Positions 53,001 through 61,847 of a DNA stretch of 64,000 nt are shown here, in pieces; position 1 is the first letter of the stretch, and every line of letters begins with the position of its first letter. The DNA comes from Commensalibacter communis (lineage in GTDB: Bacteria; Pseudomonadota; Alphaproteobacteria; Acetobacterales; Acetobacteraceae). The stretch covers positions 1-64,000 of the forward strand of contig NZ_CAMXCM010000008.1 of NCBI RefSeq assembly GCF_947179015.1, in the 5' to 3' direction. The position numbers and the translations under genes were made by a program. The notes beneath the pieces were generated by a model. The model searched no databases, was not told the origin of the DNA, and saw only the letters and a program-made list of their open reading frames with translations.

Positions 53001-55527
53001 GCGGTTTACCATAAGGAATACTCTTCCAATTTTCCGGTACATCTTTAATTGGATAGTAAATTGACCAAATCCCAGCCTCAGTTGCACCGCCTAAGCTGAT
53101 TATTCTCAAATCAGGAATAAAAGAACGAATACGTTCAGGCAAAGATATCGGAATCCAATCCCCTGAAAGCAAGGCAACACGTAAAGATGACAAAGCTATA
53201 TTCGTAGAAGCCCCTTGTAGATATTCCGTTAAAATGTCAAGTAAAGCGGGAACAGAATTCCACAGGGTAATTTGCCATTTTTCAACTAAATTTGCCAAAT
53301 ATGCTGGATTACTGCGTCGAGACGCTTCTGGTAAAATTAATGTTCCACCAACCCCTAAAACACCAAAAATGTCATAAACTGATAAATCAAAATCAAAGCT
53401 CGCTAAACCTAAAATACGATCTTGATGCCCTACATCAAAACGTTCATTAATGTCGTCAATCGTATTTTTTGCTGCCTCATGTGTAATCATAACTCCTTTT
53501 GGCAATCCCGTTGAGCCAGAGGTAAAAATAATATAAGCAAGATCACTTGGTTTTCGTTCAGGAATAGAAAATTGCTGAGGTTTTTCATCCAGAAGAATAT
53601 CAGTAACATTTATAATATGGTTTGTAACACCATGTAATTCTTGTACAAGTCGATCATCAGCCACTAAAACACGAGGAACTTTTGCTGATTGTATAATCGC
53701 ATTACGCCTTGCTGGGGGTTGACTAATATTAATAGGCAGATACACACCACCAGCTCTAAGAACCGCAAAAACAGCGATAATCTGTGCAATATTCTTGTCA
53801 ATAATAACAGCAACCAATTCTCCTGGTTGCATTCCTGTTTCCATTAACTTAGCAGCTAGCCTATCTATTTTTAATGTTAATTGTTTATACGTAAGCTGAT
53901 TATATGCATCAACGAGAGCAATTTTTTCTGGATATTCTTTAGCTCGCTCAAAGAAATCTTGATGTAATAAATGATTTGATAATGGTCTTAAAATAGAATT
54001 AACTTTTGATCGACGTTGTGATTGCTCATCAGGAATTTCAATATTAATTGGTTTGTTCCAATATTGTTCATCAGAAGCAATGTTACGTACAAATTTCTTA
54101 AAAGTGTGAAACATATCCGAAACAATATAATCGGCAATTACACCATCACGTATATCCCAATTAATAACTAATCCATCTTCGCTAGGGCCCACTTGGCAAT
54201 CAATTATAATTTGTGGCGTTTGTGTAATACCATACGCCAGTCTGGCGCCAGGAAACAGGCTGGTTAAAGTATCAGATCCTGTTGAAAGTGAACTGGTAAA
54301 TGCAATAGGATAAAGAGAAGCCTCCCTGCCACGACGACGAGTAAGTTCTCGTAATACTTCAATTCCAGAAAAATCGGCATGATCGAGATCAGACCATAAT
54401 TGCTCTTGAAGCAATGCAACTTGTTCAGCAAACGAACAATCTGATATTAAATGAACATTAAGCAATTCAACTGAACTAAAATCACCAATGACTTTGTTGA
54501 TATCAGGATGAATCATCGTACGTTGCATTGTCGTAAGGCTGAGGCCGAAATGCGTTTGTGCCGACCAACGCCCGATGATTTCAGCATAAATGGTTAAGAT
54601 CGTAGACGATAGACCAACACCATAATTGGCTGCCAGCTGGCTCAAAACATTGACTTCTGATTGATTTAATATAAATGTTTTTCTTGAAAAAGTTGAACCA
54701 ATAACATTACCAGTCAAAGGTAATGTTGGGGGCATTGGAAAATCATCCAGTTGATTAAACCAATATTGTTTATCATTACGATATTTTTGACTTTCCGTCA
54801 TACGACGTTGTGCTAAGACATAGTCTCTAAAAGATATTTGAGGTGCCGGCGATGTTGATTGTTCAAAATATTTACGACTTAACTCTTGTAACAATAAGCG
54901 AGCACTTTGGAAATCACAGACAAGAAGATTGATTGAAGCATGAAGAAATGCATGCGTATCCCCTAATGTTACTTTTAACTCTATTAATGGCCACTGATCC
55001 GGGGACGCATTTCGATGGGATAATAATAACCTGAACTTTTCAACAGCCTCAACCTCGACTCCCCTTGGCTTCCCACGAACGTCGACAACTTCAATTTTAT
55101 AAGGAGGCACTTTTGGTAAGATACTTTGACTACCATTACTATGAATAATCGCTCTTAACATATCATGAGTATAAATTAAGTCATGCCAAGCAGATTCAAG
55201 TTTCTCAACATTAAGCGTTTGAAATTCGAACTCAAGATATCCATGACATGCAACACCACCAAGTTCAAACCCTTGATTACGACCAAGAAGATAAGCTGAT
55301 TGTAGATCTGTTAATGGAAAAGGTTCATAACGTCCTGCAACATCTGTTTCAATTAGCGTATTATTTTGTTTGATAAGATACTGTAAAATATCTTTTTTTT
55401 TCTCACGAAGTTTTGCAAGTTGACTTTCAGACAACATACCAGCAGGGGCACGATACCGTAATTGTCCATTATCTTCCCAAAGTTCAATACCTGATAATTT
55501 TAATTCTGAGATAAAATTGTCAATCAT
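50095..55527 (-). CDS. pchF: Siderophore NRPS, PchF-like (dock-Cy-A-MT-PCP-TE)
   Basis: An 1810-residue synthetase, about the length known for PchF. The N-terminus (residues about 1-55) looks like a TubC-type docking domain (LSGIELWEDNGQLRYRAPAG). A cyclisation domain follows at about 70-490; its DxxxxDxxS motif reads NLLVCDFQS, with Asn first. The adenylation domain (about 530-1430) has AYIIFTSGSTGLPKGV and is split by a methyltransferase with LLEVGAGVGGTSMDL near 1200. A10 is TTNAKIDR. The PCP Ser is in FFELGGDSLL near 1490. The terminal thioesterase elbow is GYCLGG, with Cys in place of Ser. It adds and N-methylates the second cysteine and releases the product. Starts in a TAATG junction with pchE. 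Confidence 0.92.
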   Translation of the reverse strand: MIDNFISELKLSGIELWEDNGQLRYRAPAGMLSESQLAKLREKKKDILQYLIKQNNTLIETDVAGRYEPFPLTDLQSAYLLGRNQGFELGGVACHGYLEFEFQTLNVEKLESAWHDLIYTHDMLRAIIHSNGSQSILPKVPPYKIEVVDVRGKPRGVEVEAVEKFRLLLSHRNASPDQWPLIELKVTLGDTHAFLHASINLLVCDFQSARLLLQELSRKYFEQSTSPAPQISFRDYVLAQRRMTESQKYRNDKQYWFNQLDDFPMPPTLPLTGNVIGSTFSRKTFILNQSEVNVLSQLAANYGVGLSSTILTIYAEIIGRWSAQTHFGLSLTTMQRTMIHPDINKVIGDFSSVELLNVHLISDCSFAEQVALLQEQLWSDLDHADFSGIEVLRELTRRRGREASLYPIAFTSSLSTGSDTLTSLFPGARLAYGITQTPQIIIDCQVGPSEDGLVINWDIRDGVIADYIVSDMFHTFKKFVRNIASDEQYWNKPINIEIPDEQSQRRSKVNSILRPLSNHLLHQDFFERAKEYPEKIALVDAYNQLTYKQLTLKIDRLAAKLMETGMQPGELVAVIIDKNIAQIIAVFAVLRAGGVYLPINISQPPARRNAIIQSAKVPRVLVADDRLVQELHGVTNHIINVTDILLDEKPQQFSIPERKPSDLAYIIFTSGSTGLPKGVMITHEAAKNTIDDINERFDVGHQDRILGLASFDFDLSVYDIFGVLGVGGTLILPEASRRSNPAYLANLVEKWQITLWNSVPALLDILTEYLQGASTNIALSSLRVALLSGDWIPISLPERIRSFIPDLRIISLGGATEAGIWSIYYPIKDVPENWKSIPYGKPLSNQSFDILDASFRSCPDYVVGEIYIGGKGLALGYLNDPEKTAERFIYHPVTKERLYRTGDFGRYLSDGNIEFLGRQDLQVKIRGHRIEISEIEAALEKHPDIGGAAVVVLGESNHDRRLVGFIKSKIVETKDQSISQIKPATQNIIQNLTINMDLAKVKELAVTLEKVSLYSMARMICRDNSIKKLGKFEDIIHNCQVSERNIFLLQRWLNVLVKEGLFGLDDSGHYYCQDHVDHHSVDLLWFRIKELNQEIKWGDDVLNYIELSHNNLDGLMRDEIDPLHLLFPEGKTEVADGAYRNNLVSQIMNGAVCALVDQIISLNDGPTRLLEVGAGVGGTSMDLIPTLNNRNVEYLFTDVSQYFLNEAEKKLNQFPWVKYGLFDINTDHVPQGIEPNSCHIVLCANVLHNSQHALNVLKRLREILVPGGWLIFIEATKDNYQIMTSMEFKEGLTGFTDCRVEHQTTFLTTEQWEHYLKEAGATEFVRIPAGHDVFPDLGQHVFAARFKSDRKSISLAEVKQHAKTYLPDYMIPSDIHILDEMPLTTNAKIDRAALAKLAVNQHQQHKTVGEKPKSELEKQIAEIWSSLLKVNDIGIDQSFFELGGDSLLIAQVIARLRDKIPAASKVEWDILLRQLLNEPTISALATLLEKNQQNIGDNNQIQFIELKRGSKKPILLFVHDGSGTLAPYLNLLEKIKDDQSVIGLALTTPNALLMKEPQTAISTLADEFVELLEKNIQNGETLHIVGYCLGGLLATEIARRLPAIGIHVEQLSIISSYRVPFIIEDDLLAEYVFARVMQANLFEIGYPQDELGMQTLIQSILDKNPQKIPENALLQAAQHSSGEIKKSILALAQKSQQERLEAIQNNMRHSGTEFSDIQRITSQYKLIKGSLAAVASHHTEPYDGKMIFVRQTGETQFLPKMNDEMSNYWTAVCSNGLNIIDVPGDHFSCMSSLYVASIAQALGLQIKEKK

Positions 55528-58500
55528 TACAAAACGCCTTCTTCTAACGATAAATCATTCTTTTGTATTGTTGCTTTAATAAAATTAGCCACCCCAGCAA
55601 CAGTAGGTTCTGCAAGAAAGACACGGAGCGGTAATGTAATATGATATTTTTGATTGATTTTGGCGGTAAGGCGAGCTGCTTGCAGGCTATTTCCTCCGAT
55701 CCTAAAGAAACTATCCTGTCGGTTAATTTTAATATCGCCCAACACATCTTGCCATAATTTTACAAGCTCAATTTCTGTATCACTACAAGGAAGCTCTTCA
55801 ACTTCTTTATTATTATGGATTGCTTGTTCTAAAATTGGAACAATGCTGTTTCGATCAATCTTGCCATTCGTGGTTAAGGGCAATGTATCAAGAATCAAAA
55901 CCGTTACAGGAACCATATAATCAGGAAGTTCATTTCTGACGAAACTTAAAATTTCTTTTTCCGTAATAATCGAAGATAAAGTGACGATGGCTGCTATATT
56001 CTGATTGGCACCCATTCCTATAATCGTGGCAATTGCACGAACAACAAAAGGATGTCGCTCTAAAGCAATTTCAATTTCTGCAAGTTCTATACGATATCCA
56101 CGAACTTTAACTTGTTGATCTAGGCGACCAAGAAATTCTAACGTACCATCTGGCCAATAACACCCACGATCACCCGTTCGATACCATCGTTCATTATTAA
56201 CAAATATAAACCGTTCACTACTTAACGTTAGATCTCCTTTATATCCACATGAAAGCCCATCCCCTCCAATCCAAATTTCACCAGGAACAAAATTTGGACA
56301 ATCTTGTTGTTTATGGTTAACAATGCGAAATTTTTGATTAGGTAATGGAAACCCATAAGGAATTGACTGCCAATCATCGGGAACCTCTTTAATTTCCATA
56401 AAATTAGACCAAATCGCGGCCTCAGTTGCGCCCCCAAGCGCTATAAACAAAATATCTTGTTGAGATATTGCTTTCATGCGTTTTGGAAGATCAAGAGGAA
56501 CCCAATCGCCAGAAACCAACACCAATCGAATAAATTCGAGTTTTTTATGAGGCTCCATAGATAAAATCGCCATTTCTAACAAGGCCGGGACGCTGTTCCA
56601 AACGGTAACTTGATGTTGTTGGGCCAAATCAAGCCAGAGGGATGGCTCTTTACGTTGTTGGTCGTCTACGATGACGAGTGCACCACCAACAGACAATAAT
56701 CCAAAAATATCAAATACGGATAAATCAAATTCTAAGGCAGATAATCCAATCGCTCGATCTTTTGCATTGATATTGAATTTTTCATTAATCGCAAAGATCG
56801 TATTCCATGCCGCCTTATGTGTTATTTCAACCCCTTTTGGCTCTCCCGTTGAGCCAGAAGTAAAGATAACATAGGCTGAATCATTCACATTTCCTGTTGC
56901 AATACTAGCAAGGGGAGAAGCATTCTTTGCCAAATGAATATCTACACAAAGAACATGCTCAGACCATCCCTCCCACTTCATTCGTTCTGAAATTGTGATA
57001 ACTGCCTTAACATTCGCACGCTCACATATTTTTCGCGTTCTGATTGCAGGTTGATCCAAAGAAATCGGTAAATAAATTGCATTGAGCGATAATATTCCAA
57101 GAACAGCACCGATTTGATCTACTCCGCGTGGTAAAGCAATCGCCACCACATCACCAGAACCAATATTCGCTTTTTGTAATGCGCCACCTATTCGTAATGA
57201 AAGATCCGCAAGATCACGATAGGAAACAGATCCAAAACTGCCTGTGATTGCGATATAATCAGGATTAATCCTAGCATTTAAAAAGAATCTTTCATGAATT
57301 CTATTTATTGGATAAAGGTTCGTTGTATTATTCACTTGGTGGCGTATTTGATTTTGATCAAATGGGATCGGTAAAAATACAGGTTGCTTCCAATCATCAA
57401 TAATCAAAGCCCTTATGAGTTTTTCATAAGCATTAAACATGGCATCAATCATGCCTTTTGGAAATAATTCTTCTACAACATCCCAGTTTAACAAAAGACC
57501 ATCTTTCGTTGGATAAGTTTGATGATCGATCCATACCTGGGGTGTTTGTGAAATCATCCATGTCGCCTTTCCAAAAGCCTCTTCTACTTCTGGCTTGATA
57601 AAAGGATCCCCTAAATTACATGCAAATACCACTGGTGCAATTCGAGCATGTCCTTGATCAATACGAAACATATCTCGTAAGACATTCACACCCGAATAAG
57701 CAGAATTAGCAATATCTTGATATAATCTATGTTGCACATCTTGAGCACGTTCCACAAAAGCAAGATTTTGCTCAAAATTCATTTCTAGTAAAATGAGATT
57801 GGTAAAATCAGCAACCATATGCGAAACAGAAGGCTCTATTTCTTTGCGGTTAAAAAGAGGGATATTTAGAAGAAATTTGGTATTTTCGCTCCAACGTGCA
57901 AGCACTTCACCAAATGCTGTGGCAAATATATTTGCTAGGGTCAATCCATAACTTTGAGCTTTTATTTGTAATGTTGCTAAATCAGCATTGGTTAAATGAA
58001 AATCCCGTCTCGTAAAGCGATGATTTTTAATCAACGTATAATCACAAGCAAGCGGTAATTGAGGACCACTCGGTAATGTCAATAAACGTTCTTGCCAATA
58101 TTGACGAGCCGCTTCTTGTTGTTCTTGTTGCTCTAGGTTGATTTTTAGCAAATATTGACGAAAATCCAGAGTTAGTTTGGGCAGCTCATTTTGACGTTGA
58201 AGATAAAATAAAGCAAGATCTCTGAGGATAATTGTAAGACTAAAAACATCTGCAACTAATAAATCAATATTAATATGAAGACGAGATTTGTGCTCTGTTA
58301 TTAATGTCAGTTGAACATCGATCGGATAATCTTGCTCGACAGGAAGAACACGATGGGAAAGATTATGCCTGAGTTGTTCTAATTGATAATAAGCGGATTG
58401 ATTATCTTGTTCTCTTAGATCATGAATAGTCAGGTCAAAATCTACGGCCTTATTATTGATTTTTTGGTAATTATCTTCATCAAAATTCGTACGCAACATA

Positions 58501-58952
58501 GAATGACGTGCCAACAGATCAATAATAGCCTTGTTTAGAATTTGTGGTTCGATTTTCTTTCCATCAATTTCTAAATATAATTGGCAGCTAACACCACCAA
58601 GAGGTTGATCTTCTTTACGTCCCATCCAATAGGCTTGTTGTACTGGGGTAAGCTCGAAAGATGCATTATCATCATGGATATAGGAAATGGAGCTAGATTT
58701 ATTTTTTTCTGGTCTTGCTTTTGCATTTTGTAGCCAATCATTAATTGTTGGACGAGCAATAGCTTCTTCAAACTTTAAAACGTACCCTTTCACACTTAAA
58801 AAATCCAAGGCTCTCATCAACGAAATAGAATCAAGCCCGATTTCAATCAAAGAAATATTAGGGATAATTTGCTCGACATCAACCTCCATTAAACTCGCAA
58901 CATGTTCAATAAGAAGATCTTTTAATAATCTATTTTGCTGCACCAAATCCAT
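55527..58952 (-). CDS. pchE: Siderophore NRPS, PchE-like without epimerase insertion (ArCP-Cy-A-PCP)
   Basis: An 1141-residue synthetase. The aryl carrier at residues about 10-75 has GLDSISL with the phosphopantetheine Ser at 42. The cyclisation domain (about 110-530) carries an intact DLLVADVFS motif. The adenylation domain (about 550-1045) has AYVIFTSGSTGEPKGV, YRTGD and TTNGKIDR; no methyltransferase-like epimerase is inserted before the A10 motif. The carrier domain near 1090 has FFRIGGNSLQA. Pseudomonas aeruginosa PchE is about 300 residues longer because of that insertion. The present form fits the enantio-pyochelin type. It joins salicylate to cysteine and closes the first thiazoline ring. 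Confidence 0.92.
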   Translation of the reverse strand: MDLVQQNRLLKDLLIEHVASLMEVDVEQIIPNISLIEIGLDSISLMRALDFLSVKGYVLKFEEAIARPTINDWLQNAKARPEKNKSSSISYIHDDNASFELTPVQQAYWMGRKEDQPLGGVSCQLYLEIDGKKIEPQILNKAIIDLLARHSMLRTNFDEDNYQKINNKAVDFDLTIHDLREQDNQSAYYQLEQLRHNLSHRVLPVEQDYPIDVQLTLITEHKSRLHINIDLLVADVFSLTIILRDLALFYLQRQNELPKLTLDFRQYLLKINLEQQEQQEAARQYWQERLLTLPSGPQLPLACDYTLIKNHRFTRRDFHLTNADLATLQIKAQSYGLTLANIFATAFGEVLARWSENTKFLLNIPLFNRKEIEPSVSHMVADFTNLILLEMNFEQNLAFVERAQDVQHRLYQDIANSAYSGVNVLRDMFRIDQGHARIAPVVFACNLGDPFIKPEVEEAFGKATWMISQTPQVWIDHQTYPTKDGLLLNWDVVEELFPKGMIDAMFNAYEKLIRALIIDDWKQPVFLPIPFDQNQIRHQVNNTTNLYPINRIHERFFLNARINPDYIAITGSFGSVSYRDLADLSLRIGGALQKANIGSGDVVAIALPRGVDQIGAVLGILSLNAIYLPISLDQPAIRTRKICERANVKAVITISERMKWEGWSEHVLCVDIHLAKNASPLASIATGNVNDSAYVIFTSGSTGEPKGVEITHKAAWNTIFAINEKFNINAKDRAIGLSALEFDLSVFDIFGLLSVGGALVIVDDQQRKEPSLWLDLAQQHQVTVWNSVPALLEMAILSMEPHKKLEFIRLVLVSGDWVPLDLPKRMKAISQQDILFIALGGATEAAIWSNFMEIKEVPDDWQSIPYGFPLPNQKFRIVNHKQQDCPNFVPGEIWIGGDGLSCGYKGDLTLSSERFIFVNNERWYRTGDRGCYWPDGTLEFLGRLDQQVKVRGYRIELAEIEIALERHPFVVRAIATIIGMGANQNIAAIVTLSSIITEKEILSFVRNELPDYMVPVTVLILDTLPLTTNGKIDRNSIVPILEQAIHNNKEVEELPCSDTEIELVKLWQDVLGDIKINRQDSFFRIGGNSLQAARLTAKINQKYHITLPLRVFLAEPTVAGVANFIKATIQKNDLSLEEGVL

Positions 58953-60610
58953 TATATGACTTTCTTTATTTTTTCTTGTTCCAGATGCATCTTCAACAAT
59001 TCTTTTCTCAGCTCTTTCTTGCTTATTTTTCCAACGCCTGTAGTTGGAAATTGATCTAAAAACTCAAATCGGTATGGAATCTTAAATGGCGCCAACCCTT
59101 GATTTTTAAGAAATAAGCGCAGATCATTTTCTGTAGTAGGAGGTGTTTTACAAAGAACAAAGGCACAGATACGCTCACCATAATATTCATCAGGTAATCC
59201 AACGATGACTGCATCGATAATTGCTGAATGTTTAATGAGAATTCCTTCTATTTCTTCAATTGAAATATTCTCACCACCTTGAATAATTTGATCTTTGTCA
59301 CGCCCTTCAACGATTAAATACCCAGCAATTTTTCTAACTAAATCCCCACTTTTGTAAAAACCATCCTCTGTAAAAGAAGTCTTATTGGCTTCATTTTGCC
59401 CAAAATATCCACGAATAGTATAAGGGCCACGCGTAAGAATATACCCAACTTCACCATCAGGAACAGGATGCCCAAGCTCATCTACTACTCGCACTTCATC
59501 TGCAACAGACATTGGTTTTCCTTGTGTAGTTGTGACTATTTCCTCTGAATCATTTAAGTCTGTAAAACAAATAAGTCCCTCGGCCATTCCAAACACTTGT
59601 TGAAGTTTGCATCCTAATGTTGGCTCTACTTGGCGTGCGGCTTCATTACTGAGTCTAGCCCCCCCAACCTGTAAGACCTGTAAACTTGGAATGTCTGGTT
59701 TGAATATAGAAGCTGCATTGAGCCAAACCATTGCAAGCGGGGGAACAAGAGCAGTAACCGTAACCTCTTCTTGCTCTATCAAATCAAAACATTCACTCGC
59801 AACAGCTGATCTCGTAATAACGACATGCCCACCTGCAAGGATCGTACCAATAAATCCTGGGCAAGCCATTGGAAAATTATGTCCCATTGGTAATACAGCA
59901 AGATAAGTAGTATCTTTATTAAAATGACATGCTGCAATACAAGCACGTACGTTATAAAGATAATCTTGGTGTCGCCTTACAATTAATTTTGGAATACCTG
60001 TTGTGCCACCTGACAATTGAAAACAAGCGATATCTTGAGCATCAATTTGTGGAAGTGGAAGCGAAATCGAATTATTTCTTAAGGAGTTGATATTGATTTC
60101 CTTATCTTCTTTTCCCACGATAATTACATATTTAAGAAAAGAGAACTTTTCTTGTAATGAACTAGCTAGAATGCAATGATCATAACCAGCAATCATATCT
60201 GCCGTAATATAAGCACGCGCTTTAGTGAATGAACAAAAAGAATTTAGCTCGTTTTCTCTGTGTGCTGGCAAAGCAAAGATTGGAATAACGCCAATACGAA
60301 AAAGAGCAAAAGTAATTTCTATAAATTCTATAGAATTGGGAAGTTGGACAATAACAATATCTTTTTTCTGTAAGCCAAGATTTAAAAACCCTAATGCCAG
60401 CTCATTTACTGACTTGTTTAATGCCTCAAATGACAATTTTTTATCATTATCCGTTACAGCAACTTTATCCCCCATGATAGATGAAATTTTGTATAATTCA
60501 TCCCCAAAAGTATCTTTGGTCCATAATCCATCAGCAATATAACGATCTACAAACTCTTGTGGCCAATAGGGTATATTGGAGATTTCATTTAGTGGATCGC
60601 AACTATTCAT
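58952..60610 (-). CDS. pchD: Salicyl-AMP ligase (PchD/YbtE-like)
   Basis: A 552-residue stand-alone adenylation enzyme of the aryl-acid type (DhbE/YbtE/PchD). Core motifs: FQLSGGTTGIPKLIVRRHQDY near residue 196, QVFGMAEGLICFTDL near 338, YKSGDLV near 420, GRDKDQIIQGGENIS near 435 and the catalytic Lys in TTGVGKISKKEL near 530. It activates salicylate and loads the aryl carrier of PchE. First gene of the operon D-E-F-K-C-B-A; its stop overlaps the pchE ATG. A Fur-like box lies in its promoter region. Confidence 0.93.
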   Translation of the reverse strand: MNSCDPLNEISNIPYWPQEFVDRYIADGLWTKDTFGDELYKISSIMGDKVAVTDNDKKLSFEALNKSVNELALGFLNLGLQKKDIVIVQLPNSIEFIEITFALFRIGVIPIFALPAHRENELNSFCSFTKARAYITADMIAGYDHCILASSLQEKFSFLKYVIIVGKEDKEININSLRNNSISLPLPQIDAQDIACFQLSGGTTGIPKLIVRRHQDYLYNVRACIAACHFNKDTTYLAVLPMGHNFPMACPGFIGTILAGGHVVITRSAVASECFDLIEQEEVTVTALVPPLAMVWLNAASIFKPDIPSLQVLQVGGARLSNEAARQVEPTLGCKLQQVFGMAEGLICFTDLNDSEEIVTTTQGKPMSVADEVRVVDELGHPVPDGEVGYILTRGPYTIRGYFGQNEANKTSFTEDGFYKSGDLVRKIAGYLIVEGRDKDQIIQGGENISIEEIEGILIKHSAIIDAVIVGLPDEYYGERICAFVLCKTPPTTENDLRLFLKNQGLAPFKIPYRFEFLDQFPTTGVGKISKKELRKELLKMHLEQEKIKKVI

Positions 60611-60629
60611 TTCAACTTATCCATAAAAA

Positions 60630-60687
60630 TTAACCAGGGTTAATGAGTGCAATAACAATTTATTAATTGATATTGATTGTCATTCGC
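60630..60687. promoter_or_regulatory. pchD/pchR control region with a Fur-like box
   Basis: GATATTGATTGTCATTCGC at 60669-60687 agrees with the Fur consensus GATAATGATAATCATTATC at 14 of 19 positions by my count. A near-palindrome TTAACCAGGGTTAA is at 60630-60643, just before pchD, and could be an activator site for PchR. Both are position-based proposals; iron control is expected for such clusters. Confidence 0.5.
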
Positions 60688-60813
60688 AAAATAATACCGA
60701 AGAAAATTATAAGAGGGAATAGAATATATTTTAGCTAACGGAATTATTTTTTTTGCTGTATGGTAATATTAAGACAAACGTAATATGAATTTAGTAATTT
60801 TAAATTGACTATA

Positions 60814-61713
60814 TTAACAATGGATATCTTTTGGACAAATGCCAAATTTTTTGCGAAAAGCTACGGATAAATGTGCAGGTGTATAACCAATTTGATATGC
60901 AATAGAAGATACGTTCAATTCACCTTCTGATAACATTTGATATGCCGCATCAAGTCGTAAAGTTTGTAAATATCCAAAAACACTATCACCAAAAACTTTA
61001 CGAAAATCGATTGTTAGTTTTCTTGTATTAATCCCTACCAACAAAGCTAATTCAGATAGTGAAGGAGGATTTTGCATCCGTTGAATTAAAATATCTTTTG
61101 CCATAAAGATTTTTTCAAAATTCGCCCCTTTAAATTTAGTTTCTATATTTTTCTGTGATGAAGGTTGAATGGTTTCCAGGGTATGTGCTGCTAATTCTAA
61201 TGCTTTACCTGATAAATACATGTTTCGAAAATTACCTTGAAATGGGCAATTTGAGATTTGTATGCAAAGCTTACGAATAGATTGAGGCAATGGAATAGTG
61301 ATTAATTTGGGTTTATTAGCATGTAGCTGAAGTTTACTATCCAGTGTTTCGAGGGATTCTGTAAAATTGTTTAACAGATTATTGGCTGATAATGTTACCG
61401 CTGTATATCGCAATAAACATCCAGCAGGAAAAGATTGGGATCCTTCAGCATCTCCACGATTCCAAACAGCACACACACACGGGCCAGCAATTCTGCTAGT
61501 AGGAGAATGAGGTAATTTACAAAGAAGCTCATTATTATCAATGATGATAATCTTTAATCCATCAAACAAAGGCTCTGTTTGCCAATTTTGGGTGGATGTC
61601 TTTATTGTGCCATTTTTTAAGGATATTGTCCCATCATAATAAGATATGGTTTGTTCATGGTAAGCGGCCTCAGAAGAGGTTGTTATGGGAGGTAAGTGAG
61701 AATCCAAATTCAT
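60814..61713 (-). CDS. pchR: AraC-family siderophore regulator (PchR-like)
   Basis: A 299-residue AraC/XylS regulator. The C-terminal double HTH spans residues about 205-297 (LSELALLVGINTRKLTIDFRK, quoted in part, and SSIAYQIGYTPAHLSVAFRK), closing FGICPKDIH. The N-terminal part is a sensing domain like that of PchR/YbtA, which binds the ferri-siderophore and turns on synthesis and uptake genes. It is on the same strand as, and upstream of, pchD with a 203-base gap. Confidence 0.9.
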   Translation of the reverse strand: MNLDSHLPPITTSSEAAYHEQTISYYDGTISLKNGTIKTSTQNWQTEPLFDGLKIIIIDNNELLCKLPHSPTSRIAGPCVCAVWNRGDAEGSQSFPAGCLLRYTAVTLSANNLLNNFTESLETLDSKLQLHANKPKLITIPLPQSIRKLCIQISNCPFQGNFRNMYLSGKALELAAHTLETIQPSSQKNIETKFKGANFEKIFMAKDILIQRMQNPPSLSELALLVGINTRKLTIDFRKVFGDSVFGYLQTLRLDAAYQMLSEGELNVSSIAYQIGYTPAHLSVAFRKKFGICPKDIHC

Positions 61714-61847
61714 AATAGCAACTCAGAGTAATAGTAAAAATTAATAACGCTCCAGCTAAATATAAATAACTCTTTATAATTAGATTTCCGAAATATTACT
61801 TAGTAGCATATCTTATTATTTTTTAACATATACCATTCACTCTATTG

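Noticed and set aside
55527-60610. Yersiniabactin-like hybrid NRPS/PKS
   Set aside because: No ketosynthase or other PKS domain is present and the two NRPS proteins have PchE/PchF architecture.
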